The position numbers and the translations under genes were made by a program. Below, in pieces: positions 37,893 to 45,479 of a DNA stretch of 50,521 bases. The DNA lies in NCBI GenBank assembly GCA_021777105.1, contig JAIQZQ010000056.1, forward strand, positions 1 through 50,521, written 5' to 3'. The notes under the pieces were generated by a model. That model did not search any database and had not been told where the DNA came from. It worked only from the letters and a program-made list of their open reading frames with translations. Origin of the DNA: Candidatus Anammoxibacter sp. (GTDB lineage Bacteria; Planctomycetota; Brocadiia; Brocadiales; Anammoxibacteraceae). Position 1 is the stretch's first letter. Every line of letters begins with the position of its first letter.

Positions 37893-37922
37893 GTTAAATT
37901 ATCATGATAATTTAACTTAGGA
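37887..37922. repeat. Perfect 36-bp palindrome at the MITE edge
   Basis: TCCTAAGTTAAATTATCA followed immediately by its exact reverse complement. The left half runs into the MITE's right end, and the sequence after the right half (GGTTGAATTATCACC) partly echoes it. It could be a junction of two element ends or a cruciform target. Confidence 0.75.
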
Positions 37923-38313
37923 GGTTGAATTATCACCATTTAATTTCAATGACTAATTTTGATTTATTCAATAATACGCATACCATTTTAAACACCTGAG
38001 CAACCAATAACGTCCCGCCTCCCCTCTAAAAAGAGGGAAACGAGGGGTGTGTACAGATAAACATTAGGAAAACATGGAACAGCCATATTATTACAACCTG
38101 GCTTTCGAAAATAAATGGATTTGACAAATTGCGCAACTACTTTAAATAATATGAGTTATGATGCAAACTTGAGCAAGGTAGACGCAAATATTCGCTTAGG
38201 GCGCAGAGAGAAACAATCGCAACTTCCGGCGGATCATGCGGAGTAAGGGTTGAAAAAACCGCTCATCGTCATATTGCCGAAATGTTCAAAACTTTTGACG
38301 GCAGGAAGCGTCC
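37923..38313. other. Intergenic with a possible Doc-like scrap
   Basis: Mostly featureless. At about 38205-38255 the forward strand reads RETIATSGGSCGVR, which matches the Doc N-terminal stretch decoded at 541-600 (REIITASGGSCGVR) with different codons. Its continuation does not look like Doc, so this is a weak trace of another decayed toxin gene. Confidence 0.35.
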
Positions 38314-39117
38314 ATGATCTTAAAAAATAGAGATATGAATGATAAGAAAATTACAATTTGCAAAGCCCTTAAAGATATCGAGACAGAGTTCGATGTAACG
38401 ATTTTCTACGCTTGTGAATCTGGAAGTAGAGCGTGGGGGTTTGAATCAATTGATAGCGATTACGATGTAAGGTTCTTGTACTGCCATGATCCGGATTGGT
38501 ATCTTAGCGTGGATGACAGACGTGACGTTATTGAAAAACCTATTAATGATTCACTCGACATCAATGGCTGGGATATACGAAAGGCGCTTAAACTTCTTTT
38601 AAAGTCAAACCCGCCGTTGCTTGAGTGGTTGCGGTCTCCAATTGTGTACAAGGAGATTGAGCATCCCACAATGTTGTTTAGAAACGTCATCCCAAAGTAT
38701 TACTCGCCCACAAATTGTATTTACCACTATTTACATATGGCGCAGGGGAACTTCCGTGATTATCTTCAGTATGAGCGGGTATGGACGAAAAAGTATTTTT
38801 ATGTATTGCGTCCAATTTTGGCTTGCCGATGGATTGAACGGTTTGATGAGCCCGTCCCAATGGAGTTTGGGAAGTTGCTGACAAAAACGGTTGACAATGC
38901 CGAGTTGACACGCGAGATCACAACACTGCTTGATAGAAAGAAAAGGGCCGAAGAACTGGACTACGGGCGCCGAATACCTTTAATCAGCAATTTTATTGAA
39001 TCGGAATTGGCCCGGCTGAAGGAAAAGAGACCGGATAAAATTGAACGCAAAGGTTGCGGCGAGCTAAACAATATATTCCGAGCAATTATAAAACAATGCG
39101 GTAATGAATGGAATTGA
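38314..39117 (+). CDS. Nucleotidyltransferase, YcgL/RlaP type
   Basis: 267 residues from the ATG at 38314 (AGGAAG just upstream; a second ATG at 38335 is possible). The active site GSRAWGFESIDSDYDVRFLY (about 39-58) is the family signature, with the two metal-binding acids in the DYD. Homologues are predicted nucleotidyltransferases of the COG3541 group, some linked to RNA repair; the substrate is unknown here. Helical C-terminal part. It is followed by a convergent HicAB pair. Confidence 0.85.
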   Translation: MILKNRDMNDKKITICKALKDIETEFDVTIFYACESGSRAWGFESIDSDYDVRFLYCHDPDWYLSVDDRRDVIEKPINDSLDINGWDIRKALKLLLKSNPPLLEWLRSPIVYKEIEHPTMLFRNVIPKYYSPTNCIYHYLHMAQGNFRDYLQYERVWTKKYFYVLRPILACRWIERFDEPVPMEFGKLLTKTVDNAELTREITTLLDRKKRAEELDYGRRIPLISNFIESELARLKEKRPDKIERKGCGELNNIFRAIIKQCGNEWN

Positions 39118-39169
39118 ACGGCCAAGGGCACGGAAATAATCGTTCAATTAAGATATTGATTAAATTATC

Positions 39170-39352
39170 TTATCTTATCTTAATGATTTCAATCCCTAAA
39201 TCTCTACAAACATTTTTTCCAGTAAAACTATTTATTTCATTATGTCTAGGCACAGTTGTCGCTAAATTTGTTGCAGGACAATATACTACGGTATGTTTTT
39301 TGCCATCTCTTTCAATAATGCATCCATTGCTTAACAAATCACGTCTTTTCAT
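39170..39352 (-). CDS. hicA: HicA toxin
   Basis: 60 residues: MKRRDLLSNGCIIERDGKKHTVVY, with the catalytic His in GKKHTVV, and VPRHNEINSFTGKNVCRDLGI. This is the double-stranded-RNA-binding-like fold of HicA, a ribosome-independent mRNA interferase. Its ATG overlaps the HicB stop (TAATG), an antitoxin-first order. Length and motifs are normal, so likely active. Confidence 0.9.
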   Translation of the reverse strand: MKRRDLLSNGCIIERDGKKHTVVYCPATNLATTVPRHNEINSFTGKNVCRDLGIEIIKIR

Positions 39353-39561
39353 TATATGACAAGGACTCTCTCCTCATATGTTTTCATTCCAATCTCATCA
39401 AATTTATGTTTTAAATTGGACTCTATAATCAATTGCGCGGCCTCTTTCAAATTATCTACAAGCTCATCAATTGTTTTACCTTGTGAGTTAACGCCCGGCA
39501 GTTCTTTTATAAATCCTGCATACCAATTACCCTCTTTTATGATTACAGCTGTATATCTCAT
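39352..39561 (-). CDS. hicB: HicB antitoxin
   Basis: 69 residues from the ATG at 39561 (AGGAAA 4 nt upstream). MRYTAVIIKEGNWYAGFIKELPGVNSQGKTIDELVDNLKEA is the HicB degraded RNase H-like domain. There is no separate C-terminal DNA-binding domain, so it is a short HicB; autorepression would need another arrangement. Co-transcribed and overlapping with hicA. Confidence 0.9.
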   Translation of the reverse strand: MRYTAVIIKEGNWYAGFIKELPGVNSQGKTIDELVDNLKEAAQLIIESNLKHKFDEIGMKTYEERVLVI

Positions 39562-40512
39562 AATGTTTCCTGTTTTCACTTAGAGATTGAAAAATCAATT
39601 TGTTTTTGTCTTTTAATGTAAGTTATTTCTTTCCGAGCTCTAAACACGGCCAATTTGATTGAGGCGAACAATGAATGTAGCCCCTTATAATTTAATTCAT
39701 TTTTTCTATTTTTTATGTATTTATTTCGATATAAATAGTAGATTTACATCATGATTTGATAGTATCAATAATAAATTAAACAATCAAGTCTAATCTTGAG
39801 GTTCATTTAAAGCCGCGCCGGGAAATAAATTTCATTGGCTTTCATACTTTAAGGACATGGAAAGAAATAACTTTGGCTTTTTTGCCTGTAGATTTAGGGT
39901 TTGGATAGAAATAACCTGGATTTTTTGTTTCTAAGCCCTAATGTCAGGGGCCGGCTTTAGCCGCCCTCATTAACATTCATTTAAAGGCGACAACCACCCA
40001 CGCGGGTAGGGATTGACTTTAGTCGCCCTTATTAACATCTTATTAAACAAAAATATTTTCAGCCCTGAGAAGCAGAAACATCTCAAGAAAACATAGTAAA
40101 TGACTTTACATTTATTGTTGCCGATAACATCCAACATCTTTAAACTAATCATTTTACGCCAAAACCCGCATTGAATCAGAATGAATACGAACACAATTTT
40201 ATATGGTTTCCCTAAAAGAATCTATATTTCCTTTACAGAAACAAACCAAATCCATTATTGATATACAAAAGTTTAAATGGTAAAATCCCAAACCAACAGT
40301 TTTAGGGCTTAGAAAGAAAGCCATTCATTGATAGAGCCTGTAAAAAAGCTTTAAGAACTAAACGCATTGACGAACTACAGTTTATAGATGACATCCTATA
40401 TAGAATTGTTATCTATAAGAGATTTACATGTTATTAAGCCAAAACCATATTAAATTACCATTTTGATAAATTTTGCCGGAGAAGAACAGCCCCTGTCCAT
40501 CCCCTTGTTGAA
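39562..40512. other. Gene-poor stretch with two REP copies
   Basis: REP-type hairpins lie at 39942-39967 (GGGGCCGGCTTTAGCCGCCC) and 40001-40033 (GCGGGTAGGGATTGACTTTAG, TCGCCC), both forward and both with a CATTAACATTCATTTA-like tail. From about 40300 to 40440 a forward frame without a start reads LERKPFIDRACKKALRTKRI; I do not recognise it. No complete gene was found. Confidence 0.6.
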
Positions 40513-40722
40513 CTAAATGGGGATAAAAGCTTTCCCCATAGGGTAGAAAACCGGAAATACTTGGAACAGACATATTATTGTTGATTTAGGAAAGCCATAT
40601 TTTTTGCAAAAGTCAAGATAAAATCGCAGCCATTTCCTGAAATTATTATGTTCTTTGGTAGGCAGCCCTTGATTAACAAGGATCAAATTGAATTTATCAT
40701 TAATTTCATTAGGAATGTTCAA
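40513..40722 (-). pseudogene. Integron-type integrase, N-terminal fragment
   Basis: The first 48 residues, from a TTG at 40722, read INDKFNLILVNQGLPTKEH and then KWLRFYLDFCKKYGFPKS, the SAM-like N-terminal core-binding pattern I know from integron integrases of environmental bacteria. After FPKS the frame continues only 20 codons without family character; no RHRY catalytic region is found downstream in any frame. It points away from the forward cassette array that starts 200 bases to the right, exactly the intI-attI-cassettes layout. I infer a truncated, inactive integrase. It could also be a fragment of another tyrosine recombinase. Confidence 0.6.
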
Positions 40723-40766
40723 AACAGAAATCTCATGAGTAAAATGGAGAAAAAGTTTACAATTCC

Positions 40767-40811
40767 ATCATTAAGGATAACAAGCTTACAAAGGTTGTTA
40801 TCCTTAATGAT
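40767..40811. promoter_or_regulatory. 17-bp stem hairpin at the array head
   Basis: TCATTAAGGATAACAA pairs perfectly with TTGTTATCCTTAATGA across an 11-nt loop, plus one outer A-T pair, followed by TTTTGT. It lies between the integrase remnant and the first cassette, in the place of attI and the cassette promoter. It might be a terminator toward the array or part of the recombination region. Confidence 0.6.
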
Positions 40812-40894
40812 TTTGTATGTTTTAGGTTAAAAAATCAACAAATTTAAAATCGGATAAGTGATTTTCGGTGTTATAAGGAACCGGTAAACCACTT

Positions 40895-40901
40895 GTTAGC
40901 C
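40895..40901 (+). other. Possible attI/first-cassette crossover box
   Basis: GTTAGCC, close to the integron core GTTRRRY, 25 bases before the first cassette ORF. Only the simple box is visible, so this is tentative. Confidence 0.35.
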
Positions 40902-40926
40902 AATCTTTGAACAGTGGAGTTTATAA

Positions 40927-41793
40927 TTGTTATACAGAACATATTTATTCGATACATCAGCTTTTCGGTCAATTTCATATGAAATCCTAAAAAAGCTTTG
41001 TTCTATTAATTTACATTTATACGCTTCATCTTATTGTTTTTGGGAAATTATTACTCACATCGACGAAGAGGATAAATTTAGATACATTAAGTCAAACTTA
41101 ATGAAGTTTCAATATATAAAAGTATTGGATGATGCATATGGTACATTAAAAAAACAAGTACTCATAAATGATAAAGAACTTCAGGAACAAATAACAGACA
41201 AAGAGATTATTCTTAGTGCACTTGTTGGAATCCAAGAATCTTCTAGCTTAAAAGAATTTTACGATGGGTATGTCTTAGATTCAAAAGGTAGTTATCATTT
41301 AGTAAATGATATCTCAGAGCGAGCAAGAAATTTACTAAAAAAAGCAGAATTAAAGTATGTGGAATTTGTTAGTCAGATTATAGATGCAATAAAGAATCAT
41401 AACTTAGCTTTTGAAACAGAAATAGATCGTTATCATTTGATTTTACAATTGATTGATGGTGAAGTTATAAAATTAGTTAATCAGGGTGCAGATGAAAAAG
41501 GGTTAAGAACACTTCTTATCAAAGAAACTTACTTCTATTATTCATACATTTTACATCAATCGCTAACGTATTTAAGTAGTAACGGAAGCATTGATCATAA
41601 TGATTATGAAGATGCAAAAACATGTTTCGATTTAAAATTAAGCTCAAAATGCTGTTTTATAGTTGAAGATATAAAAATGCAGGAAAACATTAAAAAGTCT
41701 GTATCATTGATTAAAAATATTAATGAGCCTAAATATTCAAGCTTACTTTGTATAAGAACAATTGATTATTTAGAAAGAATTACTAGAGTTTAA
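40927..41793 (+). CDS. PIN-like protein, first cassette
   Basis: 288 residues from a TTG at 40927 with GGAG 7 nt upstream. Starts YLFDTSAF, like the first acid of a PIN domain, with Glu in FWEIITHIDEED. The centre is a long helical insert (about 85-215). Near the end, IDHNDYEDAKTCFDL and CCFIVEDIKM supply further acids in PIN-like positions. A nuclease role is plausible but rests on spaced acidic residues only. AT-rich, unlike the middle of the window. No antitoxin partner is adjacent. Confidence 0.6.
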   Translation: MLYRTYLFDTSAFRSISYEILKKLCSINLHLYASSYCFWEIITHIDEEDKFRYIKSNLMKFQYIKVLDDAYGTLKKQVLINDKELQEQITDKEIILSALVGIQESSSLKEFYDGYVLDSKGSYHLVNDISERARNLLKKAELKYVEFVSQIIDAIKNHNLAFETEIDRYHLILQLIDGEVIKLVNQGADEKGLRTLLIKETYFYYSYILHQSLTYLSSNGSIDHNDYEDAKTCFDLKLSSKCCFIVEDIKMQENIKKSVSLIKNINEPKYSSLLCIRTIDYLERITRV

Positions 41794-41860
41794 TTAATAA
41801 AGAGTACAGTCTTAAAATTGTATATTAATAATTAAATATTGACAATTTGGTAAGTAGCTT

Positions 41861-41922
41861 TTCTAACCAGCAAATTAACCGGACGGTAAAAAACGCCGCC
41901 CGTTATTTTTTTTTCGTTAGGC
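41861..41922 (+). other. attC site 1 (integron)
   Basis: 5' box TTCTAAC (41861-41867) and 3' box GTTAGGC (41916-41922, a perfect GTTRRRY). The two arms pair: CAAATTAACCGGACGG against the complement of CCGCCCGTTATTTTT, with offset bases as expected for extrahelical positions. 62 bp. The next ORF starts 13 bases on. Confidence 0.8.
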
Positions 41923-41934
41923 ACTGATATTTAA

Positions 41935-42648
41935 ATGATTACGAAATTAGTTGAATCAAATCACTATCATATTTGGACTGATGCAATTCATGCCCGCCAA
42001 TTATCCAATCAAACGGGTAATAAATGGGATAGAGGAACATATGTACGCTGGACAATTTTAACTGCTTGGATAGCTCTTGAGATTGCATGTCAGGATGCCT
42101 TAGAAAATAATGCAATTTCTTATAGTTTTCAGAGAAATATCAATGATACAATTGCATCAAAAGGGCTTCCACCATTAGATTGGAGTCAAGGTATTTGGCA
42201 AAAAGTAATAAAGGTGCAAAATCTTAGAAAAGATGTTGTTCATAGGTTTCCATCAAATTCAAATGTATTTCCTGAAGCCTCTGTTGCCGAAACTACAATA
42301 AAGGTTATCCGTGAAGCTATCCAAACTATTTACAAACATTGTGGAAAAGATTCACCACAGTGGGTAGAGGATGATTTTGATGAAGGTTGGACAACCGGAA
42401 CATTCCAAATGCACGGTACTATTATCAACAGTCCTTATTATGAAAAAGAAGGGGCTATTAAAGTTGCGTATGTGTATAAAGGTAACGAATATATATTTGA
42501 TTATTTAGCACCTGATACCGAAATAGACCAACCATTAGAAAATCTATTCAAAGGCGTTGGTAAACCTATTACGGCTGTTAAGTTATATAAGAATAATGAA
42601 CTTTTAGTTGAATATGTTTATGATGCATCGAAGGTGCGAGGTGCATAA
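41935..42648 (+). CDS. HEPN-like cassette protein
   Basis: 237 residues. The first 140 are helical, with LRKDVVHRF at 97-105: R98 and H103 form the RX4H motif of HEPN ribonucleases, in a helix as required. The following part is beta-rich (TGTFQMHGTIINSPYY, AIKVAYVYKGNEY, ITAVKLYKNNELLVEYVYD). HEPN toxins cut RNA in abortive infection and toxin-antitoxin systems, usually with an antitoxin such as an MNT, which I do not see. The stop TAA lies in the following attC remnant (GCATAACC), a common cassette arrangement. Confidence 0.55.
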   Translation: MITKLVESNHYHIWTDAIHARQLSNQTGNKWDRGTYVRWTILTAWIALEIACQDALENNAISYSFQRNINDTIASKGLPPLDWSQGIWQKVIKVQNLRKDVVHRFPSNSNVFPEASVAETTIKVIREAIQTIYKHCGKDSPQWVEDDFDEGWTTGTFQMHGTIINSPYYEKEGAIKVAYVYKGNEYIFDYLAPDTEIDQPLENLFKGVGKPITAVKLYKNNELLVEYVYDASKVRGA

Positions 42649-42671
42649 CCAGCAAAGCAACATGACGTTAT
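42643..42671 (+). other. attC site 2, shortened
   Basis: CATAACCAGCAAAG resembles the 5' end of site 1 (CTAACCAGCAAAT), and ACGTTATAA follows only 15 bases later. The arms pair poorly, so this looks like an attC that lost its central palindrome. Confidence 0.4.
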
Positions 42672-42689
42672 AAATAAAAGGATTTAAAT

Positions 42690-42917
42690 ATAAAAAAAGG
42701 TACAAAACTTGTTGAATACAATCCTATTTTCCTAGCCGAAGCTTTTATTGAATGGCAATCATCAGATTATGGAACAAAAACATTTGTTCTTAAAAAATGG
42801 GCATCATTATTAGGTATAAGCTCTCAACATATGCATAGGTTGCTTAAAGATTTCAACAATTTTAGACCATACATCATATCGAAATACAGTAAAAAAAAAG
42901 AAAACAACCCGTATTAG
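42690..42917 (+). CDS. Small HTH-like ORF with no standard start
   Basis: An open frame of 75 codons ends at a TAG. It reads KKGTKLVEYNPIFLAEAF early and LKKWASLLGISSQHMHRLL in the middle, which looks like a helix-turn-helix. The only codon near the ribosome-like AAAAGGA is an ATA at 42690; no ATG, GTG or TTG is in frame upstream of the conserved-looking part. Either a non-canonical start is used or the 5' end is gone. AT-rich cassette content. Confidence 0.45.
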   Translation: MKKGTKLVEYNPIFLAEAFIEWQSSDYGTKTFVLKKWASLLGISSQHMHRLLKDFNNFRPYIISKYSKKKENNPY

Positions 42918-42988
42918 ACAAGAAGTTACGAAAAATGGGTCACCAATGGCACCTCTTAATTATTTAGTTTTCACATTTTATTTTAAAA

Positions 42989-43198
42989 TTACACTGATTT
43001 TTCATAGAGATCAGATATGACATCGTTAATAATATCACAAGCGGTCTCTATAATTACAGATTGACCAATTTCTGCATCTATTGATAATTCTAAACCTTCA
43101 CCATTCCGGCCCTTCACTTCACTTAAAAAAGCTAACAAAGCTCTTGCCCAGACAAGCTGGTCTATTGGGTTGTCAAAAGGCTCTTTAAATTTAAACAT
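42989..43198 (-). CDS. Small cassette protein, paralogue of the 48.1-kb one
   Basis: 69 residues on the strand opposite to the array: MFKFKEPFDNPIDQLVWAR, later GQSVIIETACDIINDVIS. A paralogue at 48078-48293 shares the MF-FKEPF-NP-D-L-A opening, a central LS, and the IETVCNIID-like end. Conservation between two diverged copies supports real coding. Function unknown; small, helical, acidic. It has its own AT-rich leader. I recognise no family. Confidence 0.6.
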   Translation of the reverse strand: MFKFKEPFDNPIDQLVWARALLAFLSEVKGRNGEGLELSIDAEIGQSVIIETACDIINDVISDLYEKSV

Positions 43199-43290
43199 TT
43201 ATTTAGCACTTTCTTTTTTGCAATTCATGAAAAAATTAAAAAAACACTAGAACTATGAACTATCGCGTAAAGTTATATAAAACTTTTACC

Positions 43291-43305
43291 ACCTCATAAT
43301 GAGGT
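43291..43305. promoter_or_regulatory. Operator-like palindrome before the RHH gene
   Basis: ACCTCATAATGAGGT, exact 7+1+7, 58 bases upstream of the small RHH gene. RHH repressors commonly bind such short palindromes in their own promoters. Confidence 0.5.
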
Positions 43306-43363
43306 ATATTAGCACCAATAAGAATCGTTGTCAAATAAAAATATGGTGCTAAAATAATTCATT

Positions 43364-43522
43364 ATGAATAAAACTAATAAAGAAAGAACAACAATATATC
43401 TACCACCAGATATCTTACAACTGCTTAAGAAAGCGGCAATTGATAAAGATAGATCATTTACAAAGCAGATAGAACGTATACTTAAAGATTGGCTTGCTGA
43501 AAATGGGTATTTGAAAAAGTAG
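43364..43522 (+). CDS. Small ribbon-helix-helix protein (Arc/CopG-like)
   Basis: 52 residues. Opens with a basic strand ERTTIYLPPDILQLLKKAA, then a helix with FTKQIERILKDWLAE: the strand-helix-helix order of RHH DNA-binding proteins. Such proteins are often antitoxins; no toxin gene follows directly before the attC site. It resembles the C-terminal half of the BrnA at 45.5 kb only in general fold. The start is the first ATG after AT-rich leader DNA; no clear ribosome site. Confidence 0.7.
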   Translation: MNKTNKERTTIYLPPDILQLLKKAAIDKDRSFTKQIERILKDWLAENGYLKK

Positions 43523-43546
43523 ATTACAAGAAAATCAAAAAAACAA

Positions 43547-43676
43547 TTCTAACAAGGCCAATGCAGGTGACGGCTATTGCCGTCCGGTTTTAAATTATTT
43601 ACTTTGTAAGTGTTTGATAACTTTAAACGCAAATCTTTTACGTGGCAGCATGCCACCCCTGATAGCGTCGTTATGT
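43547..43676 (+). other. attC site 3 (integron)
   Basis: TTCTAAC at 43547 and GTTATGT at 43670-43676. GCCAATGCAGGTGACGGC pairs with the complement of GCCACCCCTGATAGCG with bulges. The interior includes a small hairpin GACGGCTATTGCCGTC. 130 bp. Very similar to site 7. Confidence 0.75.
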
Positions 43677-43904
43677 GAAAAAAACCGCGTTAAAGTAATT
43701 TTCATGTTCGAGGTTAAATACCGGGATTTCTCAATTTCGACACATCACCAATAAAACGATAAGTCATAAACCAATCAAAGCACCAGCAATTTGAGACACA
43801 CAAACGAAGCTTCAATAATTCAACGTATTGTTGCAAACTCTCTTTTTGTGTCAAAATAAACAGAAATTCATGGATTTATATTTTTCTGGCGGAAATTTCG
43901 ATAC

Positions 43905-44780
43905 ATGTCACAAGTATTCATAAGTTACTCAATTAAAGATTTAGATTTTGTTCAGTCTGAATTACTCGGATTAATTAAAGCCATAGGTTGTGAACCATGG
44001 CACTCGGACACTGAGATTGACGATGCCTCATATTGGGAACGAACTATTGTCGAAGCTCTTAAAGCTTCTGACTGGTTTATACTAGTGATGACTCCAAACT
44101 CTGCTCTGTCTGAAAATGTAAAAGATGAGTTAAATTGGGCCATCAATAACATGCAAAATACAATTATTCCTATAGTAGCCGGCACACCAATTGATCCAAA
44201 TGATTTTCATGTTAGATTACAAAGAATTCAAAGAATTGATTTTTCAAAGTATAAATCAAAGGCACGTGAACGGTTAATTAAAACGCTCGTGGATGGGATT
44301 TACAAGCCTATGCTTGACTATGTACCTAAAAAAAGTGCCAGAATTACAGGGGAATGGCTATCTTTCTGGGAAACAAAGGTTTCAGATGAAGCTGAATGGA
44401 TAGTCGAAAAACTCGAAGTTGAATCACGAGGAAGCCTGCATTCTTGGCGAGCAATTAATAATAGTGGTGGCTATTGCTGGTCTGGGTATGGTCGGTTTAA
44501 GACTTCTAATTTGTTTGTAGGAACATGGAAAGTTGACAAACCTGGCGCAGAATCATCAGGTATCGGAGCATTCTTTAGAAACCCAGAAGGACATTATCTA
44601 GTAGGTCATTGGTATGGCCCCAATCGCGAAGGTGAGCAAGTAATTGGGAAATGGATAATTATACAGGAAAAGCATGCTAGCCAAATTTCTGTTGCAAAGC
44701 GTTGGTTTGGATCACGGGTAGCAAATTCTCTAGAAGCATTTATAAGCGAACAGAAAGCAAACAATAATGACTTGATATAA
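43905..44780 (+). CDS. TIR-domain protein with beta-rich C-terminus
   Basis: 291 residues. TIR domain 1-140: VFISYSIKDLDFV, ASDWFILVMTPNSALSENV, with a Glu at 75 in KDELNWA at the NADase catalytic position, and IIPIVAGTP. The rest (about 150-265) is strands rich in Trp and Gly (GEWLSFWETK, GYGRFKTSNLFVGTWKV, GHYLVGHWYGP, VIGKWIIIQ), like a small barrel or ligand-binding sheet. TIR proteins in bacteria deplete NAD+ or make cyclic ADP-ribose on infection; the sheet may be sensor or oligomer interface. Alone in its cassette, so perhaps self-contained. Confidence 0.8.
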   Translation: MSQVFISYSIKDLDFVQSELLGLIKAIGCEPWHSDTEIDDASYWERTIVEALKASDWFILVMTPNSALSENVKDELNWAINNMQNTIIPIVAGTPIDPNDFHVRLQRIQRIDFSKYKSKARERLIKTLVDGIYKPMLDYVPKKSARITGEWLSFWETKVSDEAEWIVEKLEVESRGSLHSWRAINNSGGYCWSGYGRFKTSNLFVGTWKVDKPGAESSGIGAFFRNPEGHYLVGHWYGPNREGEQVIGKWIIIQEKHASQISVAKRWFGSRVANSLEAFISEQKANNNDLI

Positions 44781-44844
44781 CATACACCCTTAACCATATG
44801 TACAAAAATAATAAATTATCCTTCAGCACACGTCACATTCATTC

Positions 44845-44956
44845 ACATAACAATGCCTTCAATGGGATTTTTGCAAGTGCTGAGTGTTTTGTAGTCGCTA
44901 CGCTTCTACCACATATCACCCACCACTCGCAAAAACCCCTTAAGGCGGCGTTAAAA
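44845..44956 (+). other. attC site 4 (integron), best example
   Basis: 5' ACATAAC (44845) and 3' GTTAAAA (44950-44956). Arms TGCCTTCAATGGGATTTTTG and CAAGTGCTGAGTG pair with CACCCACCACTCGCAAAAAC and CCCTTAAGGCGG almost throughout, with a two-base bulge. A small GTAG/CTAC hairpin is in the loop. The CCTTAAGGCGGCGTTA end is what classical attC sites show. 112 bp. Confidence 0.88.
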
Positions 44957-45188
44957 ACACATTAAAAACAATTGGGATCACATCTAAAAAATAAAGTATT
45001 GATAGGTTGAAAAACAAAAGCATAGTTTTTTCTGATCTCCAATGTTTCTTGAGTATCTCATTTCCAACAAGCCGCTAAAGCCGGCCCTCAAATTTTGCCG
45101 GTTTCTTTTTAGTTTTTTAAGTATTCGTATTTATTTTATTTAGCGCTTCGGGAGGCTTAGCACAACCCTGGATTTTTAAAAGTTGCTT

Positions 45189-45222
45189 CCATATACCTAA
45201 ATGGTATATTATAGGTATATGG
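45189..45222. promoter_or_regulatory. Operator palindrome overlapping the brnT start
   Basis: Arms CCATATACCTA and TAGGTATATGG are exact inverted repeats, separated by 12 bases. The second arm includes the brnT ATG (45219), and the centre contains TATATT, a -10-like box. BrnA-type antitoxins repress their own promoter, so this is the likely site. Confidence 0.75.
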
Positions 45223-45479
45223 AATTTGAATTTGATAAAATAAAAAGCAATGCAAATAGGAAAAAGCATGGAATTGATTTCGTTAAAGGACAAGACCTAT
45301 GGAATGATCCTTACTTAGTTGAAATTCCCGCCAAAACACATGATGAACCTAGATATTTAGTTGTTGGTAAAATAGCTGAAAAATATTGGTCTGGAGTAAT
45401 TACTTATCGAAATAATAAAATAAGAATTATTTCGATAAGAAGATCAAGAAAGGAAGAGGTAGAGATTTATGAAAGCTAA
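45219..45479 (+). CDS. brnT: BrnT toxin
   Basis: 86 residues from the ATG at 45219 (MEFEFDKIKSNANRKKHGID is the family's normal start; an ATG 18 bases earlier falls within the operator). Other motifs: GQDLWNDPYLVEIP, RYLVVGKIAEKYWSGVITYR and RIISIRRSRKEEVEIYE. BrnT is an RNase of RelE-like fold that stalls translation. It overlaps brnA by 11 nt. Toxin first, antitoxin second, the usual BrnTA order. Confidence 0.93.
   Translation: MEFEFDKIKSNANRKKHGIDFVKGQDLWNDPYLVEIPAKTHDEPRYLVVGKIAEKYWSGVITYRNNKIRIISIRRSRKEEVEIYES

Noticed and set aside
45000..45110. Additional REP copy (CCGCTAAAGCCGGCC at about 45070)
   Set aside because: It has the CTAAAG core but lacks the flanking boxes and the tail, so membership is not supported.
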